This document shows, piece after piece, positions 53,740 through 61,981 of a stretch of 64,000 nt of DNA. The notes beneath the pieces are model-generated. The model was given only the letters and a program-made list of their open reading frames with translations. It made no database searches and was not told where the DNA came from. The DNA is from BD1-7 clade bacterium (GTDB lineage Bacteria > Pseudomonadota > Gammaproteobacteria > Pseudomonadales > DT-91), in assembly GCA_902705835.1 (NCBI GenBank), contig CACSIN010000026.1, positions 4,154-68,153 on the forward strand, given 5' to 3'. A program made the translations under genes and the position numbers. The stretch's first letter is position 1, and every line of letters starts with the position of its first letter.

Positions 53740-54477
53740 ATGACAACAAGTGAACAAACGTCTGACTTGATTAACTGCGTATGTCTGGATGACAAGGTTA
53801 TTCGCCGACAGGAATGCGAGCACTGTGCGATTCGCCAACGGATGCTGTTTTCGCAACTCGATCTCGAATCACTCTCGACCTGGTTGTGGCCGATACACCA
53901 AATGCGCTGCGATGCGCGCACTGTTGTCTATCACCAAGGGCAGCCTGCACAAACTGTGTTTTCGCTGAGGCAAGGATTTATCAAGTTGGTGCGCTATTCG
54001 GAAAATGGTGATCAGCATATTGTTCGATTGTTAGGCCCAGGTTCCTGTGTTGGGCTTGAAGCCATGTTGCAAGATACCTATGAACACCAAGCTGAAGCTC
54101 TAACGGATGTGGATTTTTGTGCGATACCGGTAAAAACCATTAACGCGATTCAACATCAGCAACCGGGCCTGTGCAAAGAGTTAGGACGACACTGGCAACA
54201 ACACTTGAGTCAGGCCGATACTTGGCTTTCGACGCTGCTGGCCGGGCCAGTTAAACGGCGAGTTAGCAATTTGCTGGTGATGCTGCATGATTTGCAGAAG
54301 CTCCCCAATAATCAGGTGATGTTGATGAGCAATCAGGATATTGCGTCGATTCTGGCGACGACCGAGGAAACGGTTAGTCGTTGTCTTAGCCAATTACGCC
54401 GTGATGGGCTTATTACGCCGTTGCAAAAGCGTTACTTCACTGTTGATTTACCCGGTTTGGCTGCCAATAACGCTTGA
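53740..54477 (+). CDS. Crp/Fnr-family regulator, possibly oxygen-sensing
   Basis: This 245-residue regulator has an N-terminal Cys-rich stretch (Cys13, Cys15, Cys26, Cys29; CVCLDD ... ECEHC), a cyclic-nucleotide-like beta-roll (TVVYHQGQPAQTVFSLRQGFIKLVRYSENG) and a C-terminal winged helix. The recognition helix reads TTEETVSRCLSQLRRDG, keeping the E--SR residues that read TTGAT half-sites in FNR. Two further Cys (GSCVG, DFCAI) could supply a fourth ligand. The Cys spacing differs from classical FNR, so an iron-sulfur cluster is plausible but not secure. Confidence 0.82.
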   Translation: MTTSEQTSDLINCVCLDDKVIRRQECEHCAIRQRMLFSQLDLESLSTWLWPIHQMRCDARTVVYHQGQPAQTVFSLRQGFIKLVRYSENGDQHIVRLLGPGSCVGLEAMLQDTYEHQAEALTDVDFCAIPVKTINAIQHQQPGLCKELGRHWQQHLSQADTWLSTLLAGPVKRRVSNLLVMLHDLQKLPNNQVMLMSNQDIASILATTEETVSRCLSQLRRDGLITPLQKRYFTVDLPGLAANNA

Positions 54478-54551
54478 TTTAGGTGCGAATCCGTCCGTTG
54501 GTCTATGTTTAGTGCAATCGTTTATTCCGACCTTTTGCGGCGAGGTTGCAT

Positions 54552-55136
54552 ATGGCAAGGGCACAGATACCGGGCTTTGTAACGGTATATCATGACAATC
54601 ATTTGACGCTTTTTGGCACGGAGAATACTGCACAGGATAGTCGTGTTGGTTTATCGCGCCCTCAGCATGCGGTAATTGTTGGGCAGGGGCGCGTTGTGGA
54701 TAGCGACCATTTTATCTTACCGAATTTACTCAAAGAAATTCGTTTTCTCGCCCCCGATGGCTATCGGCTTTTTTCATCGCTGCAGTTGTTAAGGCATCTT
54801 GGTGATGCACGAAAATTCGACGCTTTACATGGCGGGGCGAATTGTCAGGACATTGAGTTACGGCCATTGAGTGCTAGTAGTAAAGCGGGTAATGGTCGGT
54901 TATTGGCTGAGACAGGATCTGTTGAGTGGCAGGCCGGCGGCTCATCCTACGATATCATCTCTGTGAACTGCCCTTTACGATTTAAAGAGCTGCTACATCA
55001 CCCCGAAATACTGCGTTATCAAACTATCGATTTACATGTTTGCCGATGTGAGCAAGTAACGGGGCCAATGTATTTTCTGGATATCCCGTCGGTGCCAGCC
55101 GACCAACTAAAATTTATCGATTGGCAAGTGTTCTGA
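54552..55136 (+). CDS. Unknown 194-residue protein
   Basis: Start at ATG 54552 with GAGG 7 bases upstream. It is soluble, with no signal or membrane helix, and strand-rich. Features include GFVTVYHDNHLTLFGTE, a Gly/Arg/Val stretch VIVGQGRVVDSD and a C-terminal LDIPSVPADQLKFIDWQVF; there are four Cys, two of them in HVCRCEQ. I do not recognise the family. It follows the Crp/Fnr gene by 74 bases on the same strand and may be cotranscribed with it. Confidence 0.7.
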   Translation: MARAQIPGFVTVYHDNHLTLFGTENTAQDSRVGLSRPQHAVIVGQGRVVDSDHFILPNLLKEIRFLAPDGYRLFSSLQLLRHLGDARKFDALHGGANCQDIELRPLSASSKAGNGRLLAETGSVEWQAGGSSYDIISVNCPLRFKELLHHPEILRYQTIDLHVCRCEQVTGPMYFLDIPSVPADQLKFIDWQVF

Positions 55137-55260
55137 GCATTGATAGCGTTTTTCTGTCCAATGGTGTTACCCGCAGACGGGTGTCTTTTATCGCTTTGTC
55201 AGTAAAAGCAGCGTTATAGGGCGTCTGCTAGACTTTGGTTGAATTAGCGAGGGTCGCTCT

Positions 55261-56160
55261 ATGCCAGAAGAGGTGATGCTGTTTTTTAGTTCATACAAAC
55301 TGATCGCCACCGTTATTGTGATTGTGGTCATCGTTGTTATTCGCTGGCTAATTCTGTCGTTGTTCCGGCATCCTCGATTTTCTACGCGTGAAAATCGAAG
55401 GCTCTACGCCAATGTCGTACGTAACGTGTCGAATATTCTTATTCTGTTTTCGCTGGCGTCACTCTGGTCGGCTGAGATTCATCAGTTCGCATTGTCGATA
55501 GCCGCTTTCGCCGTGGCCTTGGTATTGTCGATGCGAGAGTATATTCAATCCCTCTCGGGAGGTGTCTATCGGATTGTGACGTCTCCATTTGTGATTGGTG
55601 ACTGGGTTCAAATTGGTAGCTATACCGGTGAAGTTACATCGACTGACCTGCTGTCGACCACGCTATTCGAAGTGGATGTTTCCCACGGTCATTATGGTTA
55701 CACCGGAAAAACACTGGTATTGCCTAATAATTTGTTTTTGACCAACGGAGTCAAAAATCTCAATTTCATGCGGCGGTTTCTGGTGCACAGCTTTTCGATT
55801 ACACGCAAAGGTCATGTGATGAATCCTTTTGAGGCCAAGGCATATATTCTTGAGCGCGTTCAGGAATATTGTGCCCACTTTTATGAGATAGGGCGCCGTT
55901 ACAATGCTCTGATCGAAAAAAGGCTGGATATCACGATCCAGGGGCCGGAGCCAATGATCCGTGTTAGTACCACGGATCTTGGTCATAATGTGTTTACGGT
56001 GAGTATTTTTTGCCCAACGGAAGAGGTCCACGATATTGAGCAGAAGGTGACAGAAGACTTTCTCCGACTATGGTATGAAAGGTTGGATGCGCAGATGGCA
56101 TTTGGTCGCACCCATGCTGAACATTGGGCTGACCCGAATCAGGAAGATACTCGTGATTAA
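55261..56160 (+). CDS. MscS-family mechanosensitive channel
   Basis: This 299-residue membrane protein has an N-terminal helix (11-32), a second (about 53-70) and the pore-lining helix about 75-100. The MscS beta domain follows: SLSGGVYRIVTSPFVIGDWVQIGSYTGEVTSTDLLSTTLFEVD and VLPNNLFLTNGVKNLNF. It is a short-type MscS relative; a role in releasing solutes on hypo-osmotic shock is inferred. GAGGG lies 8 bases before the ATG. Its stop codon overlaps the GTG start of the CorA gene. Confidence 0.87.
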   Translation: MPEEVMLFFSSYKLIATVIVIVVIVVIRWLILSLFRHPRFSTRENRRLYANVVRNVSNILILFSLASLWSAEIHQFALSIAAFAVALVLSMREYIQSLSGGVYRIVTSPFVIGDWVQIGSYTGEVTSTDLLSTTLFEVDVSHGHYGYTGKTLVLPNNLFLTNGVKNLNFMRRFLVHSFSITRKGHVMNPFEAKAYILERVQEYCAHFYEIGRRYNALIEKRLDITIQGPEPMIRVSTTDLGHNVFTVSIFCPTEEVHDIEQKVTEDFLRLWYERLDAQMAFGRTHAEHWADPNQEDTRD

Positions 56161-57124
56161 TTGTTACTGGAAGTCGGTTAATGGTTTTAGATCAGGCGAA
56201 ATGGATCTTGTCGAAGAGTGGGAGGCGCATCCGGATGGAGTAATCTGGATTGATATTTGTTGTGATTCTTCAGCATTAATGGTGTCTTTACTTGAACGTT
56301 TTCGTTGTCACCCGATGGCGATTCAGGATGCGGTGAAGCCCCGGCATCCACCCAAATTTGAAGCCTTTAAACACGATAGCTTTCTGTTGTATCAAAGTGT
56401 TACTCATATCGAAACAGACCTTGAAATATCGACCCAGCCACTGGCATTTTTTATGACGGATCAAATGCTAATCACTGCGCATCGAGAGCCGTCTATTGCG
56501 ATAAAATCTGTCGCGGCGCATAAAAAACTGAGCTCTTTGATGGCTACGCCGGCATCATTGATGTGCCACATTACGATTCAATCTGCGGGGCTTTATCTGG
56601 ATGTATTACAGAACGTAGAACTGGTGTTGGATGATATGGAAGACGCGATGAACGGGGTTTTCGATGACTCCAGTGAGAAAGCACTGAAAACGCTGTACGC
56701 CTATCGGGCGCGGTTGCGATTGATTAAGCGCATATTCTCGTACCATGAATCGATTTTTATGAATCTGCTAGTCCACCCCGAATTACTGCCTGGGTCTGAT
56801 CATGAGTTTGTTCACCTGATTCGTGATGCGTATGACAAGTTTGAGCGACTGCTGAGTTTGGCGAACATGTATTACGAACAATGTGGTGATTTATCGCAAG
56901 GGTATTTATCGTTAATGAGTCATCGATTGAATGAAACCATGCAGTTTCTGACGGTTGTTACTGCTATTTTTGCGCCATTGATGTTAATTACGGGAATTTA
57001 CGGCATGAATTTCGAGTTTATGCCGTCACTTAAATACCATTTTGCTTATCCCGCGACGCTGAGCATTATGGCGGCGATTGCATTTCTCCTTTACCGGATT
57101 TTCAAGCGCAAAGGTTGGCTCTAG
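56153..57124 (+). CDS. CorA-family divalent cation transporter
   Basis: This 323-residue protein has a cytosolic N-terminal domain (MDLVEEWEAHPDGVIWIDI, LERFRCHPMAIQDAVKPRHPPKFEAF) and two C-terminal membrane helices. The signature GMN lies in ITGIYGMNFEFMPSL, as required for Mg2+ selectivity. I place the start at GTG 56153 because AGGAAG lies 7 bases upstream and the codon overlaps the MscS stop. An ATG at 56075 would force an 85-base overlap. It is expected to be a homopentameric Mg2+ (or Co2+/Ni2+) channel. Confidence 0.9.
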   Translation: MINCYWKSVNGFRSGEMDLVEEWEAHPDGVIWIDICCDSSALMVSLLERFRCHPMAIQDAVKPRHPPKFEAFKHDSFLLYQSVTHIETDLEISTQPLAFFMTDQMLITAHREPSIAIKSVAAHKKLSSLMATPASLMCHITIQSAGLYLDVLQNVELVLDDMEDAMNGVFDDSSEKALKTLYAYRARLRLIKRIFSYHESIFMNLLVHPELLPGSDHEFVHLIRDAYDKFERLLSLANMYYEQCGDLSQGYLSLMSHRLNETMQFLTVVTAIFAPLMLITGIYGMNFEFMPSLKYHFAYPATLSIMAAIAFLLYRIFKRKGWL

Positions 57125-57250
57125 CAGTCAGCGGAGAATTAGAGTTTCAGTTATTCCGTATGGATAAATCACGTGTCTGCCGGGATTTGTCATCGTATCC
57201 GCGATACTATGGCGCCTTCGAAACCTTCTGTGTTGCTATCGGGAATGAAC

Positions 57251-57697
57251 ATGAAAATCTGGGTTGATGCGGACGCTTGTCCTGTTACTGTTCGTGAAAT
57301 CATCTGTCGTGCGGCGAATCGCACAGAAACACCCGCGACATTTGTTGCGAATCATTTTATCCGTATTCCACCATCTAAGTTCTTGTCGATGCGTCAGGTT
57401 AGCTCAGGTTTTGATGTGGCGGATGACGAGATTGTACAGAGTGTTGAAGCTGGCGATATTGTTATCAGTAGTGATATTCCCCTGGCAGCCGAAGCCCTTG
57501 AAAAGGGTGCTATTGTGATCACTTCTCGTGGAGAGCGATATACGCTGGATAACATCAAGCCGCGATTGAATATGCGAGATTTTATGGAGACCATGCGTTC
57601 CAGTGGTGTGCAGACTGGTGGGCCGCCGGCGCTGTCTCAAGCGGATAGACAAGCCTTTGCAAACCAATTAGATCGGTTGTTAGCCCAAAAAAGCTGA
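57251..57697 (+). CDS. yaiI: YaiI/YqxD family protein (UPF0178)
   Basis: This 148-residue protein begins [25 protein letters not shown] and has [30 protein letters not shown] and the Gly-rich [29 protein letters not shown], all standard for UPF0178. The acidic DADACP and SSDIPLA suggest a PIN-like nuclease fold; biochemistry is unknown. Start at ATG 57251 rather than the longer upstream frame. A strong terminator follows. Confidence 0.9.
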   Translation: MKIWVDADACPVTVREIICRAANRTETPATFVANHFIRIPPSKFLSMRQVSSGFDVADDEIVQSVEAGDIVISSDIPLAAEALEKGAIVITSRGERYTLDNIKPRLNMRDFMETMRSSGVQTGGPPALSQADRQAFANQLDRLLAQKS

Positions 57698-57732
57698 GTA
57701 ATTGGTATTTTGTCGTTACGACGCAAGCGTGA

Positions 57733-57751
57733 TTATCAGACGTTCTGATAA
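57733..57751. repeat. Short perfect hairpin before the fusA terminator
   Basis: TTATCAGA-CGT-TCTGATAA, 8-base arms. It sits directly next to the bidirectional terminator in the convergent gap and may add to termination or RNA stability. Confidence 0.55.
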
Positions 57752-57753
57752 AG

Positions 57754-57787
57754 AAAAACCCCGGAGGCTTGCGCCTTCGGGGTTTTT
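57754..57787. terminator. Bidirectional terminator between yaiI and fusA
   Basis: AAAAACCCC paired with GGGGTTTTT, extended inward by G-AGG/CCT-C pairs, loop CTTGCG. It has T-runs on both strands and serves both convergent genes. Confidence 0.93.
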
Positions 57788-57811
57788 ACGTTTAAGCCTT
57801 AGGTCTAAGGA

Positions 57812-59896
57812 TTAACCGTTTTCTTTCTTCTCTTTAGCATCAGCGATTACGCCCTCTGCAACATTTGCAGGGCAAGGAGCGTAATGTGCGAATTCCATTG
57901 AGAACTGACCACGGCCAGATGTCATGGTACGCAGGTGACCGATGTAACCGAACATTTCTGAAAGCGGTACATTAGCCTTGATGCGAACGCCTGTAGCGCC
58001 AGCTTCTTGACCTTCGATCATGCCACGACGACGGTTCAAATCACCGATAACGTCACCAACGTGATCGTCTGGAGTGAACACGTCAACTTTCATGATTGGC
58101 TCAAGCAGCTGAGGGCCAGCTTTAGGCATTGATTGACGGAAAGCGCCTTTAGCAGCGATTTCAAACGCAACAGCCGAGGAGTCAACGGCGTGGAAGCCAC
58201 CGTCATAAAGCTCGATATCAACGTCCAGTACAGGGAAACCAGCCAACGGACCTTCGTCCATCATACCTTTGAAGCCCTTCTCGATAGCCGGGAAGAATTC
58301 TTTTGGTACGTTACCGCCAACAACCGATGATTTAAAGGTGAAACCAGCACCTTGCTCACCCGGCTTGATGCGATAGTCGATTTTACCGAACTGACCAGAA
58401 CCACCAGACTGCTTCTTATGTGTATAAGAATCGTCGATTGGGGTAGTGATAGTTTCGCGGTAAGCAACCTGTGGCTGACCCACTTCCAATTCAACAGCGT
58501 AGGTACGCTTCAGGATGTCAACTTTGATATCCAAGTGAAGCTCACCCATACCACGTAGGATGGTTTCGCCTGAATCTTCGTCAGTTTCAACAACGAAAGA
58601 TGGATCTTCTGCAACCATCTTACCGATAGCAACACCCATCTTCTCGGTAGAACCTTTATCTTTCGGCTTAACCGCGATAGAAATAACTGGCTCTGGGAAT
58701 ACCATTGGCTCAAGTGTACAAGCATTCTTAGGATCACAAAGTGTGTGACCAGTTTGTACGTTCTTCATGCCTACGATGGCGATAATGTCGCCAGCTTGAG
58801 CACTGCTTAATTCAGTACGTTCATCAGCATGCATTTCAACCATACGGCCAATACGCTCAGTTTTGCCAGTGAACGAGTTAAGGATGGTGTCACCCTTGTT
58901 CAGCACACCTGAGTAAACACGGATAAAGGTCAACGCACCAAAGCGGTCATCCATGATTTTAAATGCTAACGCACGGAATGGTTCGTCAGTAGAAACCAAT
59001 GCAGTTTCACCTGTTGGCTCACCGTCTTCGTCAGTCAGTGGCTGAGCATCAACTTCAGTCGGGCTTGGCAAGTAATCGATAACGGCGTCAAGAATCAGTT
59101 GAACACCTTTGTTTTTGAATGCTGAGCCACAGTATGTTGGGAAGAAGTCAAGCTTACGTGTACCTTCACGGATGCAACGCTTGATGTCTTCCATAGATGG
59201 CTCTTCGCCGTCCATGTAGGCCATCATCACGTCGTCGTCTTGCTCAACAGCAGTCTCGATCAACATTTCACGGTATTCTTCAACTTTGTCGACCATGTCT
59301 GCTGGGATATCAACAATTTCGAAGTTTTCTGGTAGACCAGAGTCATCCCATACAAATGCTTGACGGCTTAGGATATCAACAACACCGACGAAATCATCTT
59401 CGATACCGATAGGCAGAGTCATAACAAGCGGGTTTGCAGCAAGAACGTTTTCTACTTGATCAACAACGCGGTAGAAATCTGCACCCATACGATCCAGTTT
59501 GTTAACGAAAATGATACGAGCAACTTCAGATTCGTTTGCATAGCGCCAGTTAGTTTCTGACTGAGGCTCAACACCACCAGAACCACAGAATACTCCTACA
59601 CCACCATCAAGTACTTTCAAAGAACGATAAACTTCAACAGTGAAGTCAACGTGCCCTGGGGTATCGATGATGTTCATGCGGTGATCTTTCCAGAAGCAGG
59701 TTGTTGCCGCTGACTGGATGGTAATACCGCGTTCAGCTTCCTGTTCCATGAAGTCTGTTGTTGACTCACCGTCGTGTACTTCACCAGTTTTATGAATTTT
59801 ACCGGTCAGTTTCAGGATACGTTCGGTAGTGGTCGTCTTACCGGCATCAACGTGAGCGAAGATACCGATGTTACGGTAGAGAGATAGATCTGCCAT
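57812..59896 (-). CDS. fusA: Elongation factor G, orphan paralogue (EF-G2 type)
   Basis: This 694-residue translational GTPase has G1 AHVDAGKTT, switch [11 protein letters not shown]4 NKLDRMG, domain III/V signatures [14 protein letters not shown] and [11 protein letters not shown], and a C-terminal ALL-type region. The N-terminus [42 protein letters not shown] resembles the EF-G2 of Vibrio and relatives. The gene is detached from any rpsL-rpsG-tuf operon. It has its own promoter with TATAAT and a GC-rich discriminator, and stands alone. Whether it is the organism's only EF-G cannot be told from this window. Confidence 0.95.
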   Translation of the reverse strand: MADLSLYRNIGIFAHVDAGKTTTTERILKLTGKIHKTGEVHDGESTTDFMEQEAERGITIQSAATTCFWKDHRMNIIDTPGHVDFTVEVYRSLKVLDGGVGVFCGSGGVEPQSETNWRYANESEVARIIFVNKLDRMGADFYRVVDQVENVLAANPLVMTLPIGIEDDFVGVVDILSRQAFVWDDSGLPENFEIVDIPADMVDKVEEYREMLIETAVEQDDDVMMAYMDGEEPSMEDIKRCIREGTRKLDFFPTYCGSAFKNKGVQLILDAVIDYLPSPTEVDAQPLTDEDGEPTGETALVSTDEPFRALAFKIMDDRFGALTFIRVYSGVLNKGDTILNSFTGKTERIGRMVEMHADERTELSSAQAGDIIAIVGMKNVQTGHTLCDPKNACTLEPMVFPEPVISIAVKPKDKGSTEKMGVAIGKMVAEDPSFVVETDEDSGETILRGMGELHLDIKVDILKRTYAVELEVGQPQVAYRETITTPIDDSYTHKKQSGGSGQFGKIDYRIKPGEQGAGFTFKSSVVGGNVPKEFFPAIEKGFKGMMDEGPLAGFPVLDVDIELYDGGFHAVDSSAVAFEIAAKGAFRQSMPKAGPQLLEPIMKVDVFTPDDHVGDVIGDLNRRRGMIEGQEAGATGVRIKANVPLSEMFGYIGHLRTMTSGRGQFSMEFAHYAPCPANVAEGVIADAKEKKENG

Positions 59897-59936
59897 GGTA
59901 TTACTCTAGTTAGGTCAGGGTTGAAAATTGCGCCGC

Positions 59937-59964
59937 ATTATACAGCAACATGCCCCCGAACAAG
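59937..59964 (-). promoter_or_regulatory. Sigma-70 promoter of fusA
   Basis: On the minus strand, CTTGTT and TATAAT are separated by 16 bases and followed by a GCGGCGC discriminator, typical of growth-rate or stringently regulated promoters. The leader before the ATG is about 35 bases. Confidence 0.75.
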
Positions 59965-60153
59965 AATGGGTTTGTGTAAATAAAATGCGAATTAGGCGCA
60001 GTTTTTTCGCTTATCGCCGCAAAACGAGGTGCTGATCGGCCTAATTGGTTAGAGGGTAATCGTTTGTGATTGTTTACCTCTCACCAAAAAGAACATCCAT
60101 TTTAATCGCAACCTGCAAAATACGGAATGCGAGAACGTAACGTTTACCCAGCG

Positions 60154-60645
60154 TCAGCTAGGTCGATTACGCGGTGCAGTAGCAATGAAGTGATCAAGTG
60201 CCAGATCGAGTTTCTCAGCTTCGTGCCTATTCTGACTGATTGCCAGCAATTCCGATATACATTCTGCAGTGCATAGGCCATTTTCTATTTGATTTCGACG
60301 TAGATTGAATCTTGAAGGCGTTGTTGGGGCCAATTGGATATGAGGCAAGGGATGCAAGTATGGACTTTTGTTGTGGATTTTTCGCGCTTCTTGCCAGGTG
60401 CCATCGATAACAATGACGTTATCGTAACCGGTCAAGTTGTCTTTGGATGTCACTGTGATGGCATCTGGTGCTGGGTAAAGAACGGCAATTTGGGTTGTGT
60501 TGATCGCCGACAAAACAACATCGGACGGTTCGTTGCGCTGCCACTTAATAATACTCACCCAGTCGGGCAGCGTATCGTGTGCGACTCGACCTGTGTTCGT
60601 TGGCTTATTCACTTCTCGGCTATGGGTTAGTAGGTAAAAGTACAT
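60154..60645 (-). CDS. DTW-domain protein (short type)
   Basis: The 163-residue protein has LLTHSREVNKPTNTGRV, the DTW motif in VIDGTWQEARKI, and SRFNLRRNQIENGLCTAECI. E. coli TapT, which adds an aminocarboxypropyl group to U47 of tRNA, has this domain preceded by a zinc-type Cys cluster. Here a stop lies five codons before the ATG and no Cys cluster is visible, so it belongs to the short branch. tRNA modification is the likely role by family. Divergent from the alcohol dehydrogenase gene. Confidence 0.85.
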   Translation of the reverse strand: MYFYLLTHSREVNKPTNTGRVAHDTLPDWVSIIKWQRNEPSDVVLSAINTTQIAVLYPAPDAITVTSKDNLTGYDNVIVIDGTWQEARKIHNKSPYLHPLPHIQLAPTTPSRFNLRRNQIENGLCTAECISELLAISQNRHEAEKLDLALDHFIATAPRNRPS

Positions 60646-60741
60646 GCGCCGTGTCTGTTACGTTGATAATGGGTTAGGGGGGATTATTCAGATCCTCCGA
60701 AGCGAGTCAATGCCGAAATTTGGTGCGTGATTGGACGAAAA

Positions 60742-60807
60742 TAATACGGTTGTAATACGGAATAATCATCGACCGATGTAGTCAGATAACGTGCTAGTCA
60801 ATGACTA
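60742..60807 (+). promoter_or_regulatory. Operator-like repeats upstream of the alcohol dehydrogenase
   Basis: A direct repeat of TAATACGG occurs at 60742-60749 and 60753-60760, 11 bases apart. The palindrome TAGTCA-A-TGACTA lies at 60795-60807, with an extra TAGTCA half-site at 60779-60784. All fall in the divergent promoter region. Confidence 0.55.
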
Positions 60808-60844
60808 CACTGTCTATTCTATATTCACGGTCAGGTACTCCATC

Positions 60845-61867
60845 ATGAAAGCAGCAGTTACTCATGCATTTAAAACGCCGCTCAAGATAGAAGATGTAGC
60901 AATACCAGAAGTTGGGTCGAAGCAGGTGCTGGTTCATATCAAGGCTTGTGGTGTTTGCCATACAGATCTTCATGCATGTCATGGTGATTGGCCAGTTAAG
61001 CCTAAGCTGCCCTTGATTCCAGGTCATGAAGGCGTCGGAGAAATCACCCAGATCGGTGATGGTGTAACACATTTGAAGGTGGGTGACAGAGTTGGGATTC
61101 CTTGGCTTTATTCTGCTTGCGGTTACTGTGACTATTGTCTGGAGGGCAGAGAAACACTGTGCTTGGACCAGCAGAATGCTGGTTATTCAGTGGATGGCGG
61201 TTACGCTGAATACTGCGTTGCGGCCGCAGATTATGTGGTAAAAGTTCCGGACGGTTTGAGCTATGTTGAAGCCGCCCCGATTTTTTGCGCCGGTGTAACA
61301 ACCTATAAGGCGCTCAAGGTCAGTGGTGCCAAGCCTGGTGATTGGGTATCGATTGTTGGTGTCGGTGGGTTAGGGCATTTAGCCGTGCAATACGCAGTTG
61401 CTATGGGCTTCAACGTAATCGGTGTTGATACAGGTGCCGAAAAAATGCGTCTAGCCAAAGATCTCGGGGCTGCGTTTTTTATTGATTTTAAGGAATGTGC
61501 GCCGGAAGAGAAAATTCAAGAGTTGCTAGGAACGGGTGTGCAGGCTGCGGTTGTTACGGCAGTCTCAAAAGTGGGTTTTGACAGTGCCTACCGTTCGGTT
61601 CGTCGGGGCGGTGCTTGCGTATTGGTTGGCTTGCCGCCGGATGAATTGCCGATTCCAATCTTTGATACCGTCCTCAACGGTGTTTCCATCATTGGCTCGA
61701 TTGTCGGCACTCGCCGAGACTTACAAGAATGCTTAGATTTTGCTGCCCTAGGCAAGGTGAAGGCAATTATCCAGGAGCGTAGGCTGGAAGAGATTAACGA
61801 AATCTTCGACGAAATGCTTAAAGGTGAAATTGCGGGTCGTATCGTTGTAAATATGGAAAAAAACTAG
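60845..61867 (+). CDS. Zinc-dependent alcohol dehydrogenase (AdhP-like)
   Basis: This 340-residue medium-chain dehydrogenase has catalytic zinc ligands Cys in [24 protein letters not shown] and a later Cys in [10 protein letters not shown]. The structural zinc Cys set is CGYCDYC...LC. NAD binding is by [16 protein letters not shown] and the Asp in VIGVDTG (NAD preferred). It resembles ethanol/propanol-preferring enzymes of E. coli AdhP type. ATG 60845 gives the normal length; an upstream frame would cover the operator region. Confidence 0.93.
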   Translation: MKAAVTHAFKTPLKIEDVAIPEVGSKQVLVHIKACGVCHTDLHACHGDWPVKPKLPLIPGHEGVGEITQIGDGVTHLKVGDRVGIPWLYSACGYCDYCLEGRETLCLDQQNAGYSVDGGYAEYCVAAADYVVKVPDGLSYVEAAPIFCAGVTTYKALKVSGAKPGDWVSIVGVGGLGHLAVQYAVAMGFNVIGVDTGAEKMRLAKDLGAAFFIDFKECAPEEKIQELLGTGVQAAVVTAVSKVGFDSAYRSVRRGGACVLVGLPPDELPIPIFDTVLNGVSIIGSIVGTRRDLQECLDFAALGKVKAIIQERRLEEINEIFDEMLKGEIAGRIVVNMEKN

Positions 61868-61981
61868 TTTTCGGAGTTCGGCTCCCATTTCGGTGCCGAC
61901 GGAAGTGCTGATACACTCGCACTGGAGAGTTGGTTATCCGTAATTCCTTTTTCCGCAGTTGAAGGGCGTCCTCTAGTGTCA

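Noticed and set aside
60154-60710. Frameshifted N-terminus of the DTW gene carrying the Cys cluster
   Set aside because: Other frames upstream do not encode a CxxC-type cluster; a short DTW branch explains the gene without a frameshift.
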